A DNA stretch of 11,021 nucleotides. It comes from Anaerolineae bacterium. GTDB taxonomy: Bacteria > Chloroflexota > Anaerolineae > JAAYZQ01. Location of the stretch: the NCBI GenBank assembly GCA_016926595.1, contig JAFGOG010000536.1:1-11021 (forward strand). The letters run 5' to 3'. The notes under the pieces were generated by a model. The model had not been told where the DNA came from. It saw only the letters and a list, made by a program, of their open reading frames with translations, and did not search any database. Below are positions 5,611 through 11,021 of this stretch, piece by piece. The translations under genes were made by a program, and so were the position numbers. How positions within the stretch are numbered: the first letter of the stretch is position 1; every line of letters begins with the position of its first letter.

Positions 5611-6444
5611 TTATAGGCGTAGCCACTCCTGCAATAGGGCTTCCAGCGCAATGAGCACCTCGGCATAGGTGTGTGGCTCCGGCGCAAGGTGTGCTATGGA
5701 ACGATCCCAGGCCACATCCATACCCGGACGTCGCGCCAGGCGTAAAAGCGACGCAACACTGTCCAGCGTGTAGCCTTTGTGTTGAAACTTCGCCGTGACG
5801 ATGGTCTGGAATCGCGTCTGATCTAACTGTGCCCGCTGCACGCTGAGCAAATACCAGACATCGTACAAATCGCGGGGATAGCTGCGCCGGAGTAGGGCGC
5901 GTAGCTTTTCAGCCAGCATTTCTTCCAGACAGTAGGTACGAACAGCAAGAGGTTCGGTCGGGGCATCGGAATAGGAATGTATGACAGGCCGTGGATCGGC
6001 TGGTAGGATGACGGTCTCGTAACAAGTCAAGTCGAGAGTAATACGGGCCGGATCGGTGCCGGGCTGACCTAACGGGCCGATATAACTGACACGCGCACGA
6101 TAGGCTTCCTCACCAGGAAGGTCACGGCTTTGCTTCCATAAAGCGATCTGCATCGGCACACCAAAATCAGCTGTCACACGACGACAGACTTCGTTGACCT
6201 GCTTTTGCATCACATCCTCGGATACCGGCTGTAGGAGAGTGAAATCCAGGTCTTCGGAAAGACGAAACGCCGGGAAGTAGATTTTTCGCAGTGCAGTTCC
6301 CCCTTTGAAGGCCAACACTTCCGCCAGTGTGGACGTGCGCGCCAATGCCAGCAGAAAACAGCCCAAAGCGTAATCGCGCTCTTGGAGTTCGACCCGTACA
6401 CCAGCCTGCGCTGCCAACCGTTGAATCTCAGCTCTGGTAATCAT
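5611..6444 (-). CDS. abiEii: AbiEii/AbiGii-family nucleotidyltransferase toxin
   Basis: A 277-residue protein starting at ATG 6444, directly after the antitoxin's stop (TGAATG), with GGAGG just upstream. Nucleotidyltransferase motifs are complete: FKGGTALRK at 47-54 (GGT loop), SEDLDF at 63-68 (catalytic DxD), a third acidic residue at D138 (TLDLT), and the family block EEMLAEKLRAL (174-184) followed by RRSYPRDLYDVW (186-197). Proteins of this family are the toxins of type IV toxin-antitoxin systems and give abortive phage resistance or NTP-dependent growth arrest. Length and motifs are normal, so it should be functional. It is the second gene of the operon, and 78 bases separate its end from the DUF1156 relic on the opposite strand. 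Confidence 0.93.
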   Translation of the reverse strand: MITRAEIQRLAAQAGVRVELQERDYALGCFLLALARTSTLAEVLAFKGGTALRKIYFPAFRLSEDLDFTLLQPVSEDVMQKQVNEVCRRVTADFGVPMQIALWKQSRDLPGEEAYRARVSYIGPLGQPGTDPARITLDLTCYETVILPADPRPVIHSYSDAPTEPLAVRTYCLEEMLAEKLRALLRRSYPRDLYDVWYLLSVQRAQLDQTRFQTIVTAKFQHKGYTLDSVASLLRLARRPGMDVAWDRSIAHLAPEPHTYAEVLIALEALLQEWLRL

Positions 6445-7278
6445 TCATCCTCCCCGCCAATCCTGGATTTCGGCCTCGGAGACGTTTACACGCAATCGCC
6501 AGCGCGTTTCTATCGGACCATCGGCGGGGCGGCCTGGGTCCAACAGCGCGTGACCCCCTGTAAGTGCAGTCTGCCACTGTTCTGCACAATTTCCTACCGG
6601 CAGTGGCAAGCGCTCGACCAGGTAACCTAACCGCTTGAGCAGCGCGCCGTTCTGCATCCGCAATGCGTAATCGGTGAGCCGGTTAAGATCCACTTCATGC
6701 TCTTCCAGCGCCGCCGCCAGCGCCTTAGCGACTTCGGTGATGCCGCCGCAGTATTCGGGATGGTCCAACGCATCCACAACGCTCTTTTCCAGGTCGGCAA
6801 TGGCGACCGCCTGGCCTTCGATCCACACCGTCTGTGCGCCAAAGAGCTTATGTGGGCGCAGAGTGACAAAGATATACTCGACACCTAACAAAGTAATCGG
6901 CTGCCGCCGCCGCGCGGTAGCAATCCACACATTACGGGGAATCTGCTCGGTGAGGCCGTGATGGTGCAAAGCCGTCCAATAAGCGACGTAGCCTTCGGGG
7001 GCCAGATGGTGGGCCAGACGAAATTCGTGGATAGTGAAACGGCGCCCCGGCCCGGCCTCAAGGGGGATGATGAGGTAACGGCCTTTGTCCAACGCGTGCA
7101 GCCAGCCGCCTTGCACTAGGTCGTGTAGCAGCTTATAGGTAGCCGTCCTCGAGCCGCCAAGGATAGCGTGTGCCTCGGCGGTGGTGAAGACGTTGCGCCC
7201 TTCGCCTGCAAGAGTAGTGAGCAAGTTGGTTGCTTTGATACCTAGCCCTGCAAGGTCTGTATTAGTTTGTGTATTCAT
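6445..7278 (-). CDS. abiEi: AbiEi-family antitoxin (winged-helix regulator)
   Basis: A 277-residue protein; I choose ATG 7278 because GAGG sits five bases before it, rather than the 16-codon upstream extension. The N-terminus is a winged-helix DNA-binding domain (about 15-70): NVFTTAEAHAILGGSRTATY followed by KLLHDLVQGGWLHALDKGRY, the standard AbiEi_4-type opening. The middle (YVAYWTALHHHGLTEQIP at about 113-130, then VWIA and the DLEKSVVDALDHPEYCGG block near 190) is the conserved transcriptional-regulator domain of the family. AbiEi antitoxins counteract AbiEii without direct binding and repress their own promoter. Gene order, antitoxin first, and immediate juxtaposition to the toxin fit the type IV TA layout. 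Confidence 0.92.
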   Translation of the reverse strand: MNTQTNTDLAGLGIKATNLLTTLAGEGRNVFTTAEAHAILGGSRTATYKLLHDLVQGGWLHALDKGRYLIIPLEAGPGRRFTIHEFRLAHHLAPEGYVAYWTALHHHGLTEQIPRNVWIATARRRQPITLLGVEYIFVTLRPHKLFGAQTVWIEGQAVAIADLEKSVVDALDHPEYCGGITEVAKALAAALEEHEVDLNRLTDYALRMQNGALLKRLGYLVERLPLPVGNCAEQWQTALTGGHALLDPGRPADGPIETRWRLRVNVSEAEIQDWRGG

Positions 7279-7297
7279 CCTTACCTCTGATGTAGGG

Positions 7298-7326
7298 ATG
7301 GTAACATAAAATAACAGAAAAGGCAA
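7298..7326 (-). promoter_or_regulatory. Candidate promoter of abiEi-abiEii
   Basis: On the minus strand, TTGCCT (7326-7321) and TACCAT (7303-7298) are separated by 17 bp; each matches its consensus in four of six positions. The region is AT-rich with a repeated TGTTA (TGTTATTTTATGTTA). Transcription would start about 15 bases before the antitoxin ATG. AbiEi proteins bind inverted repeats at such sites, but I see no clear pair here. Confidence 0.35.
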
Positions 7327-8001
7327 ATCCTATGGACGAGCAAAGGGCAAGTGAAAAATGGCAAAGAATCCAATCTGTCATTCTGAAAAACACGCCGATG
7401 AGGCCAAAGGGTTCATCTCCTGGCAAATCTTGAGTACCATCCTGATTTTGGTATGCAATAGACCATTTCGGGATGATTATCCGTACCAAAAGCCAGAGAA
7501 ATATCAATACCGGACGTTCCCAAAGTACCTAGCGTAAGATTTGTGCAGCCAGAGGCCCAACTGCTGTAAATGGCCAAAACATGAACTTTCTGCGAAAGGC
7601 AGTGGCAGTTGCACCGCCCAGCGCCTTTCCAGTTGAAGGGAACGTCCAGCAAAGAGGCTGGCGTTCGTGAACCTTAACAAGCAACCCTGTTCCTGCCAGT
7701 TGACCCAAGCCGACGTGTGTGCGCCGACCTTGACCTGCTCTTTCACCTTCGGCAGTCCAGAAACACTCCAACGCCACATCGAGCGGGTAGGAAAAGTCAG
7801 GTAACACTTCGGCCTTCCATGCAACCATCTCGGCGTTCTTGCCCACCCGTGTCCAGTCACGGCGACTGATGGCGCGGCGCCTAAAGCGTGGTGTCGTGTC
7901 AACCGAAATGATAATAAGTCCTAATGGCCCACCGATGGGAGTCTGTGGACAGTGTGGATAGCCGAAAATCACGCCTACCCACACTGCTCACAGACCTACG
8001 A
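7327..8001 (-). other. Decayed region between the AbiE and DUF1670 operons
   Basis: No intact gene is supported in these 675 bases. Minus-strand frames overlap and replace one another, as in a degraded gene. In one frame, 7550-7415 reads GTLGTSGIDISLAFGTDNHP then EMVYCIPKSG, resembling the SLALDxxGxPHISYYD repeat of secreted beta-propeller-like proteins common in Chloroflexota. Another frame (from GTG 7984 to 7529) gives 151 residues that I do not recognise (including ISRRDWTRVGKNAEMVAWKA), but its start lies inside a strong hairpin and it lacks a good ribosome binding site. I leave both as possible relics. Confidence 0.3.
7941..7995 (-). repeat. Strong hairpin just downstream of the DUF1670 operon
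   Basis: Arms of 21 nt at 7941-7961 and 7975-7995 are reverse complements at 18 of 21 positions, with a 13-nt loop. In minus-strand RNA two of the three mismatches become G-U wobbles, leaving a single A-C mismatch; in plus-strand RNA only one does. The fold therefore favours the DUF1670 transcript, whose last stop is only six bases upstream. A small second hairpin (CCCATCGGTGGG) follows. There is no U-run, so it is not a standard intrinsic terminator; mRNA 3'-end protection or termination by another route are possible roles. Confidence 0.6.
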
Positions 8002-8808
8002 CTACGACGTTTCCTGTTTTTCTTCAACTGCAGTTTGATGTAGCGGCAGATCCGGTTCGTACTCGGTGAGTAGGGTGATGTATTGCTCAACTACACCGGA
8101 TGACAAGCCAGTGAGTGCCGGTATCTCGGCTTTGGAGACTTTTTGCGTGAGTAGGCGCACCTTCTGATAGTCGGCGATGTAACGATCCACGGATGCCTGA
8201 GAATGCCGAGTTTCTCGAGCGATCTGGGCCGGAGAGTCATGGCGCAGCCAGCGACGTACGATTTCGGCCTTGTGCGTGACTGCAGGCCCCAGATCGTGGA
8301 CAGTACCGCGTGTCGGGACGATCTCGCCAGTCTCCGTCTCGTACTCACGTAGCACTTTGCTGATGTAATGCTCAGATAGGCCGCTCAACAACCCCAGGTC
8401 CAGTTCGGTCAGTACGCCACCTTGCTCATAGGCCTCGAAACACCAACGTGCGAAGCGCGCTCGGTTGAAGGCCCGTCGTGCATTTCGCCGTTTGCGCAAA
8501 GCCGTATCCGTCAACAGACCAACTTCGGATTCAGTGTACATCTTCAAGTGAACCGGTACCAAGTCACTGACATCAATCCCCTTGTGCTGTCCACGCTTCT
8601 CACGCCGCACGGCCAACCACACAACGGTTTTCGGAGACACCCGCTCCGGATAGCATCGCTCAATCGTGCTGAGAATATCCACGACAATTGCTCGGGCGAT
8701 CACGGGACCATGGTCATACCCATACTCCGTGAGGAACTTGTGTACCAAGAGATCCGGGAGGCTGCGTTTCTGGATCCGCGTCGCGGTATTGTTCTTGGGA
8801 GCAGTCAT
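8002..8808 (-). CDS. DUF1670 protein, second gene of tandem pair
   Basis: A 268-residue protein starting at ATG 8808, overlapping the preceding gene by ATGA; a weak GGGGGA lies 11 bases upstream. I assign it to DUF1670 from the block VPTRGTVHDLGPAVTHKAEI and VRRWL (164-188), which is shared almost word for word with the upstream gene. Three helix-turn-helix-like segments are visible: about 133-156 (LTELDLGLLSGLSEHYISKV), 191-214 (DSPAQIARETRHSQASVDRY) and 225-250 (KAEIPALTGLSSGVVEQYIT). The N-terminal ~100 residues have no recognised fold. No nuclease, ATPase or recombinase motif is present, so a DNA-binding or regulatory role is the likeliest reading. The family has no established function known to me. 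Confidence 0.82.
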   Translation of the reverse strand: MTAPKNNTATRIQKRSLPDLLVHKFLTEYGYDHGPVIARAIVVDILSTIERCYPERVSPKTVVWLAVRREKRGQHKGIDVSDLVPVHLKMYTESEVGLLTDTALRKRRNARRAFNRARFARWCFEAYEQGGVLTELDLGLLSGLSEHYISKVLREYETETGEIVPTRGTVHDLGPAVTHKAEIVRRWLRHDSPAQIARETRHSQASVDRYIADYQKVRLLTQKVSKAEIPALTGLSSGVVEQYITLLTEYEPDLPLHQTAVEEKQETS

Positions 8809-9608
8809 TTCAACAAGTTCCCCCTTTTTGCCTCGACCGGGACATCGGTAGCGGGGCTAGGGCTCATCAGTAGCTGCTCGATCTGAGCAGTAGTAGTCCC
8901 GGCATCTGCATAGAGATCCAGATACTCCTGAATCAGGCGCTCTGACAACCCGGTGCTGATGCGAATCTCCGCTATCGCCAATCCCCGAGCATGGAGGCGG
9001 ATCACCCTGAGGAAATCGCTACAGTAACGCTCAATCGAACCAATGCTGTGCCAGCGCCGTCTTTGGATCCTGCTAAACGTATACCCAGCCAGCCAATCCT
9101 CGACGATATGGGCTTTGTGACTCACGCCGCGCCCGATATCTTTGATCTGCCCTCGCGTCGGCACCGCTATGTCTTGTGCCCGTAGCTCAGCGATGTCCCG
9201 TTTGATCGTGGACCGACTGGTGCATAGCAAACGCGCCAGATCCTCCTGGGTCAGCAGTGCTCCCTGCTCTTGGGCTTCGACGGTGAGGCGCTGGATCTTG
9301 CTGCGGCGTAGGGCGGCTACGCCTGTACGCAAAGCCTCCAAATCATCGGGGCTGTCAAGCGTCAGGGTGACAGCTATCCGTGGACAGTCCGTAACCGCAG
9401 ATCCAGGTGGCGTATCCGCACTGACTGCCAGGAAAGTCATCTGCCCTACATCACGCTGAAGTCCCAGATACCGCTCAAAGTAACGCTGCATTTGCTCAAA
9501 CTGCGTCCTGGCCATAAAGGGGGCCAGGTTGAAGTCACGACTGATCTGCTCAATGATGGCTTCCTCTGGTGACTTCGCCTGCAAACGTTCAATAGCATCT
9601 TGTTCCAT
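8805..9608 (-). CDS. DUF1670 protein, first gene of tandem pair
   Basis: A 267-residue protein starting at ATG 9608 with GGAGGG three bases before it. It is a paralogue of the next gene with the same order: a poorly conserved N-terminal part (1-105), EAQEQGALLTQEDLARLLCT then SRSTIKRDI (111-139, a clear helix-turn-helix), the block VPTRGQIKDIGRGVSHKAHI with VEDWL (149-173), an HTH-like HSIGSIERYCSDFLRV (187-202) and LAIAEIRISTGLSERLIQEY (210-229). Sequence identity with the second gene is clear only in the central part, so they are old paralogues that probably work together as a heteromer; that is inference. Its start is 58 bases from the left end of an insertion sequence, which may have separated it from part of its promoter or may now drive it by read-through. 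Confidence 0.82.
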   Translation of the reverse strand: MEQDAIERLQAKSPEEAIIEQISRDFNLAPFMARTQFEQMQRYFERYLGLQRDVGQMTFLAVSADTPPGSAVTDCPRIAVTLTLDSPDDLEALRTGVAALRRSKIQRLTVEAQEQGALLTQEDLARLLCTSRSTIKRDIAELRAQDIAVPTRGQIKDIGRGVSHKAHIVEDWLAGYTFSRIQRRRWHSIGSIERYCSDFLRVIRLHARGLAIAEIRISTGLSERLIQEYLDLYADAGTTTAQIEQLLMSPSPATDVPVEAKRGNLLK

Positions 9609-9615
9609 GTTCCCT

Positions 9616-9644
9616 CCGTGATTGCTTCGATCATCCTATCACGG
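9616..9644 (-). promoter_or_regulatory. Inverted repeat before the DUF1670 operon
   Basis: CCGTGAT (9616-9622) and ATCACGG (9638-9644) form perfect 7-bp arms separated by 15 bp, eight bases upstream of the first DUF1670 start codon. The size suits an operator for an HTH dimer, possibly DUF1670 itself. It could also form a leader hairpin. I found no convincing -35/-10 pair between it and the insertion sequence. Confidence 0.4.
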
Positions 9645-9666
9645 TGGGTCATTTGAACCAATAGGT

Positions 9667-9716
9667 AATGTTACCCAGAGGCGTTCGTTCACCAAGAAGA
9701 TAATGTTACCGGGGGA
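9667..9716 (+). repeat. Left inverted end of the insertion sequence (two sites)
   Basis: Outer site AATGTTACCCAGAGG at 9667-9681 and inner site AATGTTACCGGGGGA at 9702-9716, separated by 20 bp. A small hairpin (GACCA/TGGTC, 9715-9719 with 9728-9732) lies between the inner site and the transposase stop codon. Confidence 0.75.
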
Positions 9717-9736
9717 CCACGCCTCCTTGGTCAGAC

Positions 9737-10954
9737 TTAAGATTCGGACAGGGTCTTGAAGACATCTTCGGGATCCTCTGAGGACTTGGTCGGGAGCTGG
9801 AAGAGCACCGCCAGCTGGTCTTGTATCTGCTGGTGCAGAGTGCGGGGGTTGGTCACATCGCTGCGGAGTTGGGGCATGGCGTGCTGCTCAGGCTCCAGCA
9901 CGTCGGCCTCGCAGATGCGACGCCAGGGCGTCAGCGCGGCGTAACGCCGCCGAATGCGTCCCGGATGATCGTCGGTGTCGGGGAGGATCTCCTTGCGGCT
10001 GAGGCGTAGGGTGGGCTGGAAGCAGTTGTTGAACAGCCACAGCTGTTGGTAGAGGCGCTCCAGGGCCTGCGTTTGGGCCACGGTATCCAGCCGGATGTCG
10101 CCAACATAGTCGCGTACCAGGGAGCTGTTCTTCTGCTCCACAAAGCGATTGTCATTCTTCTGGTAGGGACGGCTACGGGAGATCTCGATCTGCGGATAGG
10201 CCGCCCAGAAGCGGGCCATATGGTTGTTGAAGAACTCACTGCCATTGTCGGGGTGAAGACCGAGGATCGGGAACGGCAGGCGCGCCAGGATGCGCCGGAA
10301 GCCGTCTTCCATGACCCGATAGCTGCGCCCCAGGAGCGCCACGCGTTCACTCCAACCACTGGCCACGTCGATCATCTGCAGCGTGTGCACGTATTCACCG
10401 TGGCTACTGGGACCGCAGTGATGCACCAGGTCCACTTCAAAGTAGCCGGGGGTGCTGATGTCCCACGGCAGACGGCGCATAGGAATGTCTTGCAGGAAGG
10501 GGTTGGGGGTCCGTGGGGTACGTCGCGGGCGCTGCGGTTCGTCCTGGCGGAACTGGCGCAAGCGCTCACGGACCGTCGTCAGCCCGACCGTGGCTAACTG
10601 GGCCTGCAGCGATTCCGTGAGGTCTATTTCGCCGTGAGCCGCGAGTTGCGTGGCGAGATCGACCAGATTGGGGTGGAGGCGCTCAGCACAGACGCGCCCA
10701 TAGCTTTCGTAGATCCGGCGCAAGGCATCATCAAACTCGGCTTGGTAGGTGCGGCCGCGTTGTCGCTGTCGCGGATGGCGCTCCAGGGGACTGTGCAGGA
10801 GCCGGATCAGGCTCTTACGGTGGCGGCCGGTGACGCGTTCCATATCGTCCAACATGCGTCCCTTCTCAGTCTGATTCGCTTGTTCATAGGCCGGGCGCAT
10901 CTTGCGCAGGTACTTGTACGCTTCATCGATGGTCATCTTGTCGTCTGTGGTCAT
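9737..10954 (-). CDS. DDE integrase-type (rve) transposase
   Basis: A 405-residue transposase. I prefer the second ATG of the ATGATG (10954), four bases after GGAGG; the first (10957) is only one base away. The N-terminal part has an HTH-like VTGRHRKSLIRLLHS (41-55) and a basic PRRTPRTP linker near 143. The retroviral-integrase-type catalytic domain spans about 165-320: D175 in YFEVDLVHH, D236 in LGLHPDNGSEF and E273 in NRFVEQKNS, so the D-D-E triad is complete, with 36 residues between the last two. YVHTLQMIDVASGWSERVAL (188-207) is the typical strand after the first D. No frameshift is seen. Its ribosome binding site lies inside the inner terminal site, so transposase translation depends on the element's end. 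Transcription runs toward the DUF1670 operon. Confidence 0.92.
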   Translation of the reverse strand: MTTDDKMTIDEAYKYLRKMRPAYEQANQTEKGRMLDDMERVTGRHRKSLIRLLHSPLERHPRQRQRGRTYQAEFDDALRRIYESYGRVCAERLHPNLVDLATQLAAHGEIDLTESLQAQLATVGLTTVRERLRQFRQDEPQRPRRTPRTPNPFLQDIPMRRLPWDISTPGYFEVDLVHHCGPSSHGEYVHTLQMIDVASGWSERVALLGRSYRVMEDGFRRILARLPFPILGLHPDNGSEFFNNHMARFWAAYPQIEISRSRPYQKNDNRFVEQKNSSLVRDYVGDIRLDTVAQTQALERLYQQLWLFNNCFQPTLRLSRKEILPDTDDHPGRIRRRYAALTPWRRICEADVLEPEQHAMPQLRSDVTNPRTLHQQIQDQLAVLFQLPTKSSEDPEDVFKTLSES

Positions 10955-10958
10955 CATT

Positions 10959-11008
10959 CCTCCGGGTAACATTATCATTCCGCGGAACGATGTCCTCTGG
11001 GTAACATT
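10959..11008 (-). repeat. Right inverted end of the insertion sequence (two sites)
   Basis: On the minus strand, outer site AATGTTACCCAGAGG (11008-10994) and inner site AATGTTACCCGGAGG (10973-10959), separated by 20 bp that include the palindrome TTCCGCGGAA (10978-10987), which is absent from the left end. The GGAGG of the inner site is the transposase's ribosome binding site. Confidence 0.78.
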
Positions 11009-11021
11009 TTAGACCGGTGAA

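Larger units (their letters stand above)
9667..11008 (-). mobile_element. Complete-looking 1.34-kb insertion sequence with double-site ends
   Basis: One transposase gene lies between two roughly 50-bp inverted ends (9667-9716 and 10959-11008) that agree at 38 of 50 positions, including a perfect outermost 15-mer AATGTTACCCAGAGG. Each end holds two copies of the AATGTTACC-type site, starting 35 bp apart on both sides. I could not assign a named IS family. No clear target-site duplication is visible (left flank ...CAATAGGT, right flank TTAGACC...), so the exact tips may lie a few bases outside my limits or the duplication may have decayed. Confidence 0.8.

Noticed and set aside
5578..5616. Short GTG-started frame (MVKSRRRLTAVL) behind GAGGAG
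   Set aside because: Twelve residues overlapping the abiEii end; it may be the stub of another lost gene, but there is too little to support a call.
7300..7307. GGTAACAT before abiEi, matching the IS end sites
   Set aside because: An 8-base match on its own is expected by chance about once in a few windows of this size, and the rest of the end sequence is absent.
7529..7984. 151-residue minus-strand gene after the DUF1670 pair
   Set aside because: Its GTG start lies inside the strong hairpin, it has no good ribosome binding site, and other open frames overlap it; I list it only as a possible relic within the decayed region.
10046..10597. 183-residue plus-strand open frame inside the IS
   Set aside because: It is the antisense shadow of the transposase's catalytic domain, which has all DDE motifs.
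1..11021. CRISPR arrays, tRNA or rRNA genes
   Set aside because: No regularly spaced repeats, and no cloverleaf or rRNA-like segments, were found on either strand by eye.

Overview
The window looks like an accessory region of a Chloroflexota (Anaerolineae-like) chromosome. The best taxonomic clue is the 2040-3134 gene: a single-TM surface protein with threonine/proline-rich linkers, an NBR1-type Ig domain and a DUF4352-like tail, an architecture typical of that phylum. The DUF433-DUF5615 pair, the helical-protein/DUF6036 nucleotidyltransferase pair and the DUF1670 pair are also common there. No rRNA, tRNA, CRISPR array or housekeeping gene was seen.

Layout: the left edge cuts an IS3-family transposase, of which only the C-terminus remains (2-112). 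It is followed by about 430 bases with no recognised gene but a GC-rich, foldable stretch (366-476), then a 5'-truncated unknown coding fragment (to 780). From 862 a helical protein overlaps a DUF6036-type nucleotidyltransferase that is split by a frameshift. The NBR1-Ig surface protein follows. From 3170 to 5532 there is a mosaic: two separate remnants of the start of a DUF499 ATPase gene (3170 and 4170), a minus-strand AF2212-like antitoxin/PIN toxin pair between them, an intact RHH-DUF433/DUF5615 pair, and the damaged start of a DUF1156 DNA methyltransferase. DUF499 and DUF1156 proteins are partners in an anti-phage-associated gene set, so this is probably a dead defence locus still carrying live toxin-antitoxin passengers.

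The right half is all minus strand. It holds an intact AbiEi-AbiEii type IV toxin-antitoxin pair (7278 to 5611), a decayed stretch (7327-8001) and a two-gene operon of paralogous DUF1670 proteins (9608 to 8002), with an inverted repeat before it and a very strong hairpin just after it. Last comes an apparently intact 1.34-kb insertion sequence (9667-11008) with a DDE integrase-type transposase. Each of its ends carries two copies of an AATGTTACC-type site 35 bp apart.

Taken together this is a defence and mobile-element island: four toxin-antitoxin-like modules (one frameshifted), relics of a larger methyltransferase/ATPase defence system, two insertion sequences and one operon of unknown function (DUF1670), which is the best candidate for something undescribed. 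All family names come from recognising motifs by eye; no database search was run.
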